Shown one piece after another: positions 10,155 through 20,911 of a stretch of 64,000 nt of DNA. Location: positions 124,001 to 188,000 of the forward strand of contig JALRMH010000050.1 of the NCBI GenBank assembly GCA_026119935.1, given 5' to 3'. Position numbers and translations under genes: made by a program. The stretch comes from Endothia cerciana. Lineage: Eukaryota; Ascomycota; Sordariomycetes; Diaporthales; Cryphonectriaceae. The stretch's first letter is position 1. Every line of letters begins with the position of its first letter. Under the pieces are notes generated by a model. The model saw only the letters and a program-made list of their open reading frames with translations. It searched no databases and had not been told where the DNA came from.

Positions 10155-12701
10155 ATGTCTCCGTGAGCAGTCCTCCCCTCTGCCTCTTTCTTCTGGGATC
10201 CTGCCGAGGCGCATTCTCTATACCGTCCGCCCGTCCACACTTTGTTTACCCCCTAGTTGTCCGCCCTAGTCTTAGGTCTCACTCCTCATACCACAAGGCA
10301 ACAGAAGCTGACCGCCCTGCCTTCTTGCGTCCCCCCGTACAGAGAAAGGCCATCTCGCAGGATTCTCCACATACACCACACGTCCTCACGCTCCGGATCG
10401 CTCACGGACGAGGAGGACGATACACAAGAAGACTACGACCGCGCGCAGTCCGACTCGCTAGCGGACGAATCATCAGAGGACGAAGACTGGGAGCCTGCGT
10501 CCGGCGAGATCAACCCTGACGACTCCGCCTCGGCCTCCGCAGAGTTCTTTCCCCAGGCCGGCGACCGCGCCCGCCCCAGCGCCGGACAGCGTCACCCGTC
10601 GCGCCAGCACCGCATCCCGCGCCAGCGACCGCCCCGCGCCCACCCGCCCGCAGCCCAGATCCCTCCTCTGCCGTTCGCGCCAGTGCCCGGGCCCGAGTAC
10701 ACGGCAGGGGCCATGAGCAGCGACAACACCTCCGAGTTCTACGCCGACCCGCGCGGCCACGGCCCCTACGCGCCGCCGGCCACGTCCTACTACGACAGGC
10801 GGCCTGGGTACCAGCACAGCGGGGTCAGCGGGTACGGGCACCCCTCGCCCTATGGTGGACAGATGGTGCCGTGGGGAAATAACAACCCGTTCACCCCGCA
10901 CAGCGGGTACTACGAACGCGGCCACGAGATGCTGCCGTACCAGCCCCCTGGTTACTTCGGCGGCGCGGGACCGGTCGGCCCGGCAGGCTATGGGATGCCG
11001 CCCCATCTCCAGCCCATGATGTTCTCGAACCCGCCCGTGGCCCCGCCTGCCACCACGGTGGGCGGTCCGAAGACACCGGAGCCGGAAGAGAAGAAGCTGG
11101 ACCCCGAGTTTGAGAGGATGAAGATACAGCTCCAGCAGCTGCAACTGGAGAGAGTCAGGGCGGACGAGGCCAAGCGGCAGGCGGACATGGAGAAGAAGAT
11201 CCGGGAGGACGCCGAGAGGCAGTTCAAGGAGCGCATGGAGGCGATGAGGGAGGCCCAGGAGGTCGCCAAGAAGGAGATCGAGGTCGCGCGGATAGCGGCC
11301 GAGGCAGCGGCGCTCGAGCGCCTTGAGGAGGCGCGCAAGGCTGAGGAGGAGCGCCGGAGGGTGGAGGCCGAACTAAAAGCTCAAGCGGCACGCGAGGAGC
11401 GTGAGCGCATCGAGCATGAGAGGCGGGAGGAGGAGAAGCGTCAGAGGGAGCACGCGCTGGCCCTGGAGAAAGCCGAGCGCGACGCTAAGGAGAAGTACGA
11501 GGCCGCCAAGGCTGCCGAGGAGGAGCGCAAGCTCGAGCTGGAGAAGCAGAGGCTGCTGATCGAGACCCAGACCAAGGAGAAGCTGTTGGCTGACCAGAGG
11601 GCCGCCGAGGAAGCCAAGGCAGCTGCCGAGGCAAAAGCTGCCGAGGACCAGGCTCGGAAGGAACTCGCGGAGAAGGAGGCCAGGCAGAAGGCCATCGAGG
11701 AGTATGAGGCAAAGATGGCCGAGGAGAAGAAGGCTGCCGAAGAGCAGGCCAGGGCAGAAGCCGCGGCCAAGCTTCGGTTCGAGGACGAGGCGCGCCTCGC
11801 TGCCGCGGAGGCTGCGGCCAAAGCGGAGCAGCAGAAGAGAGAGGACGAGGAGTTGAGAAAGAAGATACTGGCCGAGGCCAAGGAGGCGGAGGAAAAGGAG
11901 AAGCCCCCTACCGGCGAGGAAAAGGAGCCCGTCAAATTCAAGGATGCCGTAGGGAGGAAGTACAGTTTCCCCTTCCGCCTCGCATCCAAGTGGCCGGTAG
12001 GTGTACCAGATGATAAGGCCCTCCCGCCCTTCTCCTGATCAGTCCTAACACTACCATCCAGACAATGGAGCGCCTCATCTCCCAGGCCTTCGAGCACATC
12101 GACGGCCTCGGCCCGCACGTCCGCGAAGGCCACTACGACCTCGAGGGCCCCGAGGGGGAGCTCATCCTCAAGGAGATCTGGGACACGACGATCCAGCCGG
12201 GCTGGCAGATCACCATGAAGATGTGGCCGCTGGAACAACACCCCGTGCGGGGCCACGCGCGCGGACACGCCGCCGGCGGGCCTCATGGCTTCCCGGAGGC
12301 CGTACGGATCCCCCCCGGCCTGTCGAATGAGGCACGCATGGCCTACATCGCAAACCTCATGCGCACGCGGAATGCAGGAGCTCGCCACCCTCAGCAGCAG
12401 GCGCCGCCGCGCATGCCAGCCGCTTTCAACATGCCGGCGGGGCGGGGACCGCCGGCCCCGCCGGACGGCGTGCGGTTCCCCACGTTTGGCGCCCAGCCGG
12501 GCCCCAGGGTGGTCCCCGCTGCTGAGGTTGTGGATCCCGGCCGGGAGGGTAAGAGGGGTAAGTCCGGGGATCGGAAGAAGAAGGCGATGAACTGGTTTGG
12601 GGGTGGTGCGCCGGCGAGGAAATCATCGAAAAAGTAAGTTCCCCTACGCTGACGGGTTTCTGAAAGTGCCTTGCAGCTAACCTCATGGTAGGAAACGCTA
12701 G
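10155..12701 (+). CDS. Coiled-coil protein with C-terminal ubiquitin-like domain
   Basis: Proposed exons 10155..10162, 10343..11996, 12062..12633, 12692..12701; 747 aa. The 8-nt first exon (ATGTCTCC) splices by GTGAGC/TACAG to begin MSPERPSRRIL; without it the long frame has only a TTG, and the next in-frame ATG is 10713. Order: Ser/Asp/Glu-rich head, Pro/Tyr/Gly-rich linker (residues ~90-270), ~280-residue Glu/Lys/Ala coiled coil, then FKDAVGRKYSFPF...MERLISQAF...EGHYDLEGPEGELIL...WDTTIQPGWQITMKMWP (~540-640), a ubiquitin-like domain found repeatedly in fungal proteins, and a basic tail. The last intron (GTAAGT, CTAAC, TAG) is optional: unspliced, translation stops at 12637. Molecular role unknown; coiled coil plus ubiquitin-like fold suggests a scaffold. 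Confidence 0.8.
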
Positions 12702-13861
12702 AGCTCGAGAAGAAGTGATGGGTGTCATGAATGGTCAAGGGACTAGGCTTTCTCTCTTTTTTCCCTCCTGTTTTTCCTTCTTCCTTTTTTTATTTCCTTT
12801 TCTACAACGATACCTTTTCTCTATCTCGGTTCTTGAATATCAAGCGGTCGGCGGATGGGTATATGCATTGATGGAAGATGAGATGATGAGATGAGGCGAG
12901 ACGAGACGAGACGATACAAGATGAGAGATGGAATCAATGTTTTGAGGCAGTTTGTTGGGTATCCTTCCTACACCTTCGTATCACTTCTCTGCCTACTGTT
13001 CTCGGCATCAGTAACAGGTTTGCAGGGGGCTCTTGAGCTGGGAGACTGCCCCCTTCTTACACTATCGAGGCGCAAGTGAATGCATTGTCCAAGAGGTGGC
13101 AGCGGTCTCAAGCGACGGCCAGGAAGGCTGTCATTTACTCAAGAAACTGCGAGACTTATGCGGCCGAAAATGTGATAGAAGTTAATCAACAACGCTGTTT
13201 TGGCTTCTTACGAAATCTGACTTCATTTTGAAGGTAAGCAAGCACCCACGGCCACCAGTCATAGAGAGGCTGCAGTCTCACTGTGCTTCGACACACGGCC
13301 AGTCAATATCATAGCTTCTTCCCTTTACTAACAGATTGGAAATGATTCTCCATATGAACATCACCGCAAGACACTTCACATGACGCCTAGAGCGTGTCAT
13401 TAAGACCGGTTGAGCCATGCTCACCCGCCCCCCTTCTCTATGCCCTACTGGAGATAAAACGTAGAGGATTCGGATCCAAGGCTTTTGGGACGGGTTTCTA
13501 TTCTTTTGGTTGTCTATCCGTATTGTTGTCTATCTGAGAAGAGTCATCTGAAAGCATGAATGCGCAAGTGTCACCAACTCCAACCATTTATATGCATGAT
13601 ATTAACACTGATGTCTACGCATCATCCAGTGCCCCCTCTTCAGTTGCTGTGAACATATGTATCCGTTTGCAGCGACTTCCGCAAAGAGAGACGGGCGGCC
13701 TGCTGACCGCCAATGTAAAATTTTCGCGCCTCATCTGCGTCGGCTCGTTGATCCAGCTGAGCGGGTAGGGAGAGGGCTTCAAGATGTTCAACTTGGTCGA
13801 GCCTTTCGAGACCAGGTCCCGGTTCCCGCGGACGCTGAGAGCTTCGACGGTCGGGCGGCTG
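12702..13861. other. Interval between the ubiquitin-like-domain gene and COQ10
   Basis: 1.16 kb between two 3' ends (convergent genes). It contains T-rich runs near 12760-12800 and a short purine-rich GAGAC/GATGA repeat near 12880-12925. No supportable gene. Confidence 0.6.
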
Positions 13862-14503
13862 TCATCTCCCCACCGAGCCAAACAGCTGCCTCGCCCTCTG
13901 CTCAAACGCGTCGATCATCTTCACAGCCGACTCGTCGACCACCTTGGACAGCATCATCTGCACCAGCGGGTCCTCTAGCCGCATGCTCAGGTCCAGATCG
14001 ACCTTTGTCCACTCCCCCCCCCGGTTGTCCGCTGTCCTGGGCATCGGCGCATCCTCGACAGTCCACTTCGTCACCAGCCTCCTGAAGGGGTTTCCCTCGC
14101 CGTCCTTCCCAGCCACCGGCTCATCCTTCCCGCTGAGCGCTTCGACACTCCTTCCCGGCACGCAGACGATCCTGCTCGTGTAGGACTGCGTCACCGGCCC
14201 GAACCCGACGGTCAGCTCGCCTTCAACCGGCCACCGTCGGTGGTGCCGCGGGTCTGTCGCGTCCGGCCCAGACCACGCCGTCACGCGGCTGTGCTGGCAG
14301 TATGGCAGGAACTGGGAGTAGGAGTCGACATCGACGATGAGTTCGTAAAGCTTGCCGCGCGCGTAGGGCAGCGTGCGCGTGACGTTGATGGCCAGGGCCT
14401 TGTCGGACTGCAGGAGGGTGTTGAGGAAGGTTCGGCGGGATGCGCGGGCAGGAGTGCGCCGTATAAGAGTGGCTATTGGCCGCAGAGGGCCTCTTGTCGC
14501 CAT
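13862..14503 (-). CDS. COQ10: Coenzyme Q-binding protein COQ10, mitochondrial
   Basis: Single exon, 213 aa. The Arg-rich, acid-poor N-terminus (about residues 1-30, with RRTPARASRRTF) is a mitochondrial presequence. The rest is a START/polyketide-cyclase-type lipid-binding domain: ARGKLYELIVDVDSYSQFLP is the family signature, followed by GELTVGFGPVTQSYTSRI and a C-terminal helix (FEQRARQLF). COQ10 binds coenzyme Q in the inner membrane and is needed for efficient respiration and Q biosynthesis. No introns. Convergent with the upstream gene; its start faces the methyltransferase gene 450 nt away. Confidence 0.93.
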   Translation of the reverse strand: MATRGPLRPIATLIRRTPARASRRTFLNTLLQSDKALAINVTRTLPYARGKLYELIVDVDSYSQFLPYCQHSRVTAWSGPDATDPRHHRRWPVEGELTVGFGPVTQSYTSRIVCVPGRSVEALSGKDEPVAGKDGEGNPFRRLVTKWTVEDAPMPRTADNRGGEWTKVDLDLSMRLEDPLVQMMLSKVVDESAVKMIDAFEQRARQLFGSVGR

Positions 14504-14952
14504 CTTCAGGGGGGTGACAAGGCGTGGCGCAATTGAGAGACCATGACGGCCTGCCTGGATATTCTATGAAGAAGCTGGTCTTCAAAATGGTGATCTCAAG
14601 ACTTTGACGTCGTCCGTCGGTTCCGATCTCGGCTACGGCTCGACCCGCTCTGCTCTGGAGACCAAAGGGCATCCATGCTCACAAGCCACACAGCTGACTG
14701 GGCCAGGGATTCTACATCCGTCGTACAGAACATGGGTTGACGCTCAAGCCACACCAACCCAGCACCTCCAGACTTCATTCAAAAAAGCCGTCGTTGAAAT
14801 TTTCACACTTCTTCTCTCGACCTTCCACGCGCTGCCAGCACCTCTCCCGGCCATGCTGTGTCGCCCTCACATCCCTAGACTCTACCTGATAGTTATCTGT
14901 GAGACTCTCTATGGACTGATCTGGGTATAGGCATCTTGACTACGGCGAGGAG
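14504..14952. other. Divergent promoter, COQ10 / tRNA methyltransferase
   Basis: 449 bp between two divergent start codons; holds both promoters. No further gene seen. Confidence 0.6.
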
Positions 14953-16280
14953 ATGGCGCCACCGATAGAGGTCGCAGCAGATGCTGCCCCTCCGGCGGAC
15001 CCTCCAGCTTCAGCAGCGCAGGCTGATCCTCAAGCAGAGCCTCAGGTTAGGGCTGATGCCGAGGAGAAGCTCACGGCGGCTGTCTCGTCACTGGAGGTCA
15101 ATGGCGACAGCACCATTCCTCCGCATCGCTCCCACAACCCCCAGTACAACCAGAAGAGGACCGACCCTTTCCAGTTTGGCTCACGCTACCTCGAAGACGG
15201 CGATGACCCCTTCGAATTCAATGCCTGGGATCACGTGGAGATTGACGATGCTTACAAGGAGTACGCTGAGCAGCAGTACGAGATGCAGCGCCAGTCTCCC
15301 GTGTCTGACTTTGACAAGCGTACGTCCCCCCCCCCCTCTCACTCGCACTGCATCGCACACAGGCTCCCATGTGATGATTTACATAACATGCATAGTTCAT
15401 CTGATTCATGATGACCACATTGTATTTTTTTTAGTCTTTCGCTCCCATCTGATCTGCCATCTCTCACTCGAAGCATCGTCATCCCCCTCAGCGATGCCCG
15501 TTGCTGACCTACGAAACAGACCGATTCAACTCGGACCCTGCCAAGTGGTGGAATCTGTTCTACAAGAACAACACCGCCAACTTCTTCAAGAACCGCAAGT
15601 GGCTTCAGCAGGAGTTTCCCGTCCTTAGCAAGGTAATCCAGGAGGATGCCGGCCCCGTCACCCTCCTAGAAATAGGGGCCGGTGCTGGCAACACGGCGTT
15701 CCCCATCCTGGCTGAGAATAAGAACCCTCAACTCAAGATCCACGCCTGCGACTTCTCCAAGAAAGCCGTCGATGTCATGCGCTCTCACGACGGCTATGAT
15801 ACCGAGAATATGCAGGCAGATGTGTGGGATGTCTCGTCGGACGAACTCCCTCCCGGCCTGGAGGAGGGATCCGTCGACGTGGCACTGCTCATCTTCGTCT
15901 TCTCTGCACTATCCCCATTGCAGTGGAAGAAGGCTGTCGAGAATGTCTACCGAGTACTTAAACCTGGCGGCGAAGTCTGCTTCCGCGATTATGGAAGAGG
16001 TGACCTCGCACAGGTCAGGTTCAGGAAGGGCCGCTACCTCGAGGATAACTTCTACATCCGTGGTGACGGCACACGTGTCTACTTCTTTGAGAAGGACGAG
16101 CTGGCGTCGATCTGGACCGGCGAGAAGGACCACGCCGAGGGGGACAAGGCCGAAGGGCTGGTGCAGGAACCCCTCTTTGACATAGAGGAACTCGGCGTCG
16201 ATCGTCGGATGCTCGTCAACCGTGCCCGCCGGCTGAAGATGTACAGATGCTGGCTTCAGGGTAGATTCCGAAAGAAATAA
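14953..16280 (+). CDS. tRNA N3-methylcytidine methyltransferase (Trm140/METTL2 type)
   Basis: Two exons, 14953..15319 and 15520..16280, 375 aa; the 200-nt intron (GTACGT, GCTGACC, AACAG) is longer than most here. Residues ~55-120 carry the family lead-in (DPFQFGSRYLEDGDDPFEFN, DHVEIDDAY), the junction restores FDKHRFNSDPAKWW, then FYKNNTANFFKNRKWLQQEFP. SAM motif I is LLEIGAGAGNTAFPIL and the catalytic-core segments VDVALLIFVFSAL and GGEVCFRDYGRGD follow. Enzymes of this family make m3C32 in the anticodon loop of tRNA-Thr and tRNA-Ser. There is no actin-binding extension as in budding-yeast Abp140. Likely cytosolic. Which tRNAs it serves cannot be read from sequence. Confidence 0.9.
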
Positions 16281-17659
16281 AGTAGGCTGTGCCGATGCCT
16301 TCAAGCACACTCCATCTCATGTTGTTCCCCCTTTCAACCGTTGTGTTGTCACCGTGCTTCTCTCCATTCTGGCCGAGATGGCTCTTGAACAAATTGCGTG
16401 TTGCGCTCTGCCATCTTTGCAATGACGACTTATCGCAGAAATCATCTTCGTCGTTGGATTCCTTACCGTGAGGCCAGCCCGCGAAGACGACACCTGGGCC
16501 GGTGCAGGTTCGTCACCTTCTCATTGCAACGCTCACCTGGTGCACAGATGTCATCTCTGGTCTTCTCCTCGTCATGTGCAACACCAAACCATCTCATGGT
16601 CATGGTCTCCCGTTGCGGCACTTGAATACATTTCCAGCCCGTGATGGTTGCAGGTTCGCAGGGCAACAATCCAAAGGGCGAGGGAGGCGACCACCGTGTT
16701 GTTACCCTGGAATTGCCAGGCGAATCCTCGATCTCTTTCTCCTTCCACTCGGCAAGCACCTGCACCTTACCTTATAGGTGTCACCTGCGAGGTAAGGTCA
16801 CAGAGCTGGAACGGTCCATCTGGGATGGGATAGCTGGTGTAGCGGCCTAACACGCTGCTGCATACAATATCAAGAAGAAAAAAACACGATACCGGTTCCC
16901 TGCGCCGGACGAAGGTCGCCCGTTCGACTCCGAGTCCGCCCATTTAAAATGGGCACTACCGCAGCAAAAAAGCTCCAGACACAGCGCCACCTAAAGCAGC
17001 CGCCACAGTGCACGCATCACCTGTACCACGACCATGACCCCCTCACATCACGCTTCGACACCCCCCCAAGCATTGGCCATGGTGGTTCCCAGTCGCTGCA
17101 AAGAAATGTCCACACCCCTAGGGAAGGCTAGGGGAGCCCTAGAAATAGGACGTGGTCGCGCTGTAGCGGGGTCCGAGACGCCATTGCTCTACTTAATCTG
17201 GTGAGGCGCGTTGAGGATCACGGCAGGGCGGGGACGACGGTGAAGATTTATTTTTTTTTATTCCCCCCCCCCCCCAAGAGCCCCTTTTCTCATCTTATCT
17301 TCTTCTGGTGTTCCCGGCCTAGATAGATGATTTGTCAATGTCATTCCGTCACGGTCAAGCGTGTTGAAGTTATCCATCCGCCGTCCTACATCTGCAAAGA
17401 TGCTATGGGAGATCAGATCCTCTGTTGCACCGTGGAGACCATACAGAGGAGGTAATTCTAATAGGATCGTCATTGTATAAAGGACCACACAGGACTATCT
17501 TCACCTAAGGATTGCAACCAAGACACAGTCCCATCACTCCCCTCTGAATAGCTAATAGCTAACCCACCCTGTAAGAGACTCTCGGGCGGGTGCTGTTACA
17601 TCGGCGGCGACAATGACGTCCGTCCCACGCCCTCTCATTGATTCCCCCCCCCCCCCCCT
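16281..17659. other. Gene-poor interval with C-tracts and a tRNA-like relic
   Basis: 1.38 kb between two convergent 3' ends. It contains a tRNA-like fragment near 16835..16940, and homopolymer C runs near 17263-17275 and 17646-17659, the latter abutting the 3' end of the nitronate monooxygenase gene. No supportable protein gene. Confidence 0.55.
16835..16940 (+). pseudogene. tRNA-like relic
   Basis: TGGTGTAGCGG matches a pol III A box and sits in a proper D-arm (GTGT/ACAC with a 9-nt loop); 80 nt later CGTTCGACTCC matches a B box but its T-stem does not pair. Acceptor and anticodon stems cannot be closed, and ~45 nt of A-rich sequence separates the halves. Best read as a decayed or interrupted tRNA gene; chance similarity is possible. 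Confidence 0.3.
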
Positions 17660-18718
17660 TTACAATCTGCTCCTGTCCCCATGCAGATACTGCCCTCCGA
17701 GCCTCAGCATCCCCTCCGCCTCCTTCACCATCTCGGCCACGATCTCCCCCGCCGGCTGCACCTTCTTGATACTCCCGGCAACCTGGCCCATCAGGTGCGG
17801 CATGTCCACCTCGTTCCCCTCGTCCATATCGTACTCCATGGGCACCACCCCGCGGTCGCACAGCTCCCTGATCTTGTCGGGCTTCTGGTGCCACCCCCGT
17901 ATGTAGTCGTTCAGTTTCATCCGCAGCGGCCGGCCCGACAGCACGAGCGTGCGGTCCGTCTCGTCGTAGTCGCAGCTGACCACCTCGGCCTTGTGCTCGT
18001 CGCTGCACCCGGCCTCGGCGCTCGCCACGAACCGGGTGCCCACCCAGACGCCCGCGGCGCCCTGCATCAGGGCGCTCGCCAGCCCGCGCCCGTCGGCGAT
18101 CCCGCCCGCCGCGACCACCAGCGCCGGGCGGCCCCCGAGCACGGGCGGCCGGTAGGCCCCGGCCGCGTCCACCACCGCGGGGATGAGCACGCTGCTGGCG
18201 ATGGCCCCCGTGTGCCCGCCGCCCTCGCCGCCCTGCGCGCAGACGATGTCCACGCCCAGCTCGAGCGCCTTGACCGCGTGCCGCGGGTGGCCCACCATGT
18301 TCATGACGAGGATGCCCGCGCCGTGCAGCCTCTCGATGACATGCCGCGGCGGCACGCCCACGGCGCTCACGAACAGCCGCGCGCCGCTCTCGATCGTGAT
18401 GTCCACCAGCTCGTCCAGCCGGCCCCCCGTGTAGTCGTGGTTCGTCTTCCGCGCGGACCCGCCCACCTGCGGCAGCGCGAGGTCCACGCCGAAGGGCAGG
18501 TCCGGCGACGCGAGGTTGGCCTTCATCTCGGCGATGATCTCGCGGAGCTGCTCCGGCGTGTACATGAAGCCGCCGATGACGCCCAGGCCGCCCGCGTTGG
18601 AGACGGCCGCGGCGAGCCGCCCGCCCGATGTGCGGGCCATGCCCGCGAGGAGGATCGGGTGGGCGATGCCCAGGAGGGTGGTCAATGGGGTTGTGATGGG
18701 TCCTTGTGGGGGTGCCAT
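17660..18718 (-). CDS. Nitronate monooxygenase (2-nitropropane dioxygenase family)
   Basis: Single exon, 352 aa. A flavin TIM barrel: ITTPLTTLLGIAHPILLAGM at the N-terminus, AVSNAGGLGVIGG (residues ~38-50), VVGHP-like NMVGHPRHAVKALELGVD, CAQGGEGGGHTG (phosphate/FMN-binding loop with the conserved His), and VVAAGGIADGRGLASALMQGAAGVWVGTRF near residues 205-235. These enzymes oxidise toxic alkyl nitronates such as propionate-3-nitronate using FMN and O2. No introns; GC-rich. The 3' end is followed directly by a C-run. No targeting signal is obvious. Confidence 0.9.
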   Translation of the reverse strand: MAPPQGPITTPLTTLLGIAHPILLAGMARTSGGRLAAAVSNAGGLGVIGGFMYTPEQLREIIAEMKANLASPDLPFGVDLALPQVGGSARKTNHDYTGGRLDELVDITIESGARLFVSAVGVPPRHVIERLHGAGILVMNMVGHPRHAVKALELGVDIVCAQGGEGGGHTGAIASSVLIPAVVDAAGAYRPPVLGGRPALVVAAGGIADGRGLASALMQGAAGVWVGTRFVASAEAGCSDEHKAEVVSCDYDETDRTLVLSGRPLRMKLNDYIRGWHQKPDKIRELCDRGVVPMEYDMDEGNEVDMPHLMGQVAGSIKKVQPAGEIVAEMVKEAEGMLRLGGQYLHGDRSRL

Positions 18719-19516
18719 CTCTGCTGTGGTCCGGTGTCCTGTCTGGCCTGTATTACTCTGTCTTGTAGAAGAGACAGACAGACCACCAAGAGGTCAAACT
18801 ACGGATACGAGATCAAGAGTATGTGGTGTGGCGTGGTGATGAGAGGGATAGGAGGCCAGTTGCTTGCTTGAAATGGTCTGGCTTGAGTAGTTGCGGGAGC
18901 AAAGGTAGGAGACTAATCCAGAGCAGGGACGGGCCTTACAAGGACACTTACGAGATTCACAAGGACATGATATACAATGAATAAAAGGCGGGAGTTGTTT
19001 GCACCGCGACGGAGACATGTCGTTGGGTCTCATGTCCAACCCCGGCCTTGAAGAATGCGGGGAGTCCGGGGCATCCAGCCGAGGCATCTCGGGGTCAGCC
19101 CGAGCCGTGGGACTACGCTCCAGGGAATAACGAGGCGCGGAGGGCTTTGTGCCCAGCTTGAGCCGCAGGTCGAACGTCCCAACAGGGCAATGATTTCTCT
19201 GTTGTGTGAAAGCCCGAGACGGGTCACCGGTACAACCGAGACGCCGAAGATCAAGTGTCCTGGCGGGGCTCAACATGACATGCTCAAGGGTTGCCAGAGG
19301 TTATCCAGAGTAAGATTCGTGTATCGAGAATAACACTAATCCGCTGCGGAATTGTCTATGTATCCTGACAACCGGCCTCTCTAAAACGCAATATACCCCA
19401 CCAGTTTTTGATAAAAGCCTACTTCGGCAAGGAGACCATCACAACAACTGTATCAACATCATCTTCCTCCCTGTCTCCTCCCGCACACAGAGGCGAATCC
19501 AGCCACTGAAGCTGCT
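18719..19516. other. Interval between nitronate monooxygenase and ODC
   Basis: About 800 bp: promoter of the monooxygenase (its start at 18718) and the 3' region of ODC, which is read in the same direction. No gene seen. Confidence 0.6.
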
Positions 19517-20911
19517 CTAGATGGCGGCGTCCATAATGGCCCGGGCGCCCGGCTCGCTGCAGACGTAAACCACGTCGTGGCTGTCAGAGAATCCATTGAA
19601 ACGAGTGGCAGAGCACTTGGTGTAAGCACCCATGTCCTCAAAATACAGCCAATCGCCGACATCCAAGACCTTGTCGAAGCGGATGCTCTCGCTGATGCGG
19701 TCGATCCCATCGCAGGTCGGACCCCAGATACTGTACTCGATGCCATCAGACGCCACAGGCTTAGACACCTTGGTGTCGTAGTACGTCTGGCCACCGGCGC
19801 GCAGAATGTGGGCCACCGGGTTCTGATGGTCGAACATAATACTGCTGAAGTTGCCGTAGACGCCATCGTTGACGTACACCATGTAGCTGTTGTCAGCAGC
19901 CTGGTCGGCATCACCGGCCTGGTTCTCGACGGTGCGGCGCGCAATAATGTTGCAAGCAAGGGTGAAGGCAGTCGAGGCGTAGAAGCGACCGGGCTCCGCA
20001 ATCAGGTTGATGCCGGAGTGCGCCGGGAAGTACTCGTCGAGGGCAACCCGGAGGACACCCGCCATCTCCTCGAAGCTCTCGTCACTGCAGAAGCCGCCCC
20101 CGACATCCAGGGTCCTCATCTCAAAGCCGTAGGCAACGCCTTGCTGGAAGACAGTGTGTGCGTCCTGGACGGCCTTGAGGAAAGCCCCCGGGTCCGAAGC
20201 ACCAGACCCGACGTGGAAGCTGACGCCGACGACCCTCAAGCCCAGCTCGTGCGCGGTCTGCAGCAGACCCTCCGTCATGTCCATGGACGCGCCGAACTTC
20301 AGGCTCAGGCGGCAGAGGCTGGACGAGTCGTCGGTGTGGATGCGCAGGAAGAGCTCGGCCTCGGGGTAGAGCTTGGCGATCTTGCGGAGCTCGTCGGCAT
20401 TGTCAAAGGTCATCTGGCGGACGCCCTGGTTGGCGACGTAACGGACGTAGGAGTTGGTCTTGCAGGGCTGGGCATAGATGATGCGCTCAGGGTCGACGCC
20501 CATCTTGAGGACCTGCTCGATCTCGGTCTTGGAGGCGCAGTCGAAGCCGGTGCCCAGGCTGGCCAGAAGGCGCAGCAGCTGGGGGTCGGGGTTGCACTTG
20601 ACAGCGTAGAAGGGCTTGACGCGGGGGAGGTTGAGCTTCCATCGCACGTGCTGCCGGTAGACCTCGCCGAGGTCCGCCACGAAGAAGGTATCCTCCTCAC
20701 CCGGCTCGCAATCCTCGTGATTGATGCTCTCCACACGGCGGCGCAGGGCCTCGCCGATCAGATGCTTGGGCGAGACATGGCCGCGGTGGTGGTTGTCATA
20801 GTCGAACGTGCCGCCATGATTGTCTCTGACAGACTTGATGGCAGAAAAGATTCGATTGTTGATGTAATCGACAGGTGTGATTGTATCGACGAGGCTAATT
20901 GCCATAACCAT
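19517..20911 (-). CDS. Ornithine decarboxylase
   Basis: Single exon, 464 aa; a second in-frame ATG lies two codons on (20905). Pyridoxal-phosphate lysine is K105 in FYAVKCNPDP; SFHVGSGASDPGAF, LDVGGGF and EPGRFY are the phosphate- and substrate-binding motifs; C400 in WGPTCDG is the catalytic cysteine supplied across the dimer interface. The enzyme makes putrescine from ornithine, the first step of polyamine synthesis, in the cytosol as a homodimer. Family members are degraded through antizyme; no antizyme gene is in the window. The upstream region suggests strong regulation at the mRNA leader (see the separate entry). Typical length, no truncation. Confidence 0.97.
   Translation of the reverse strand: MVMAISLVDTITPVDYINNRIFSAIKSVRDNHGGTFDYDNHHRGHVSPKHLIGEALRRRVESINHEDCEPGEEDTFFVADLGEVYRQHVRWKLNLPRVKPFYAVKCNPDPQLLRLLASLGTGFDCASKTEIEQVLKMGVDPERIIYAQPCKTNSYVRYVANQGVRQMTFDNADELRKIAKLYPEAELFLRIHTDDSSSLCRLSLKFGASMDMTEGLLQTAHELGLRVVGVSFHVGSGASDPGAFLKAVQDAHTVFQQGVAYGFEMRTLDVGGGFCSDESFEEMAGVLRVALDEYFPAHSGINLIAEPGRFYASTAFTLACNIIARRTVENQAGDADQAADNSYMVYVNDGVYGNFSSIMFDHQNPVAHILRAGGQTYYDTKVSKPVASDGIEYSIWGPTCDGIDRISESIRFDKVLDVGDWLYFEDMGAYTKCSATRFNGFSDSHDVVYVCSEPGARAIMDAAI

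Noticed and set aside
17681..18871. 396-codon plus-strand frame opposite nitronate monooxygenase
   Set aside because: Antisense shadow; no domain, biased composition.
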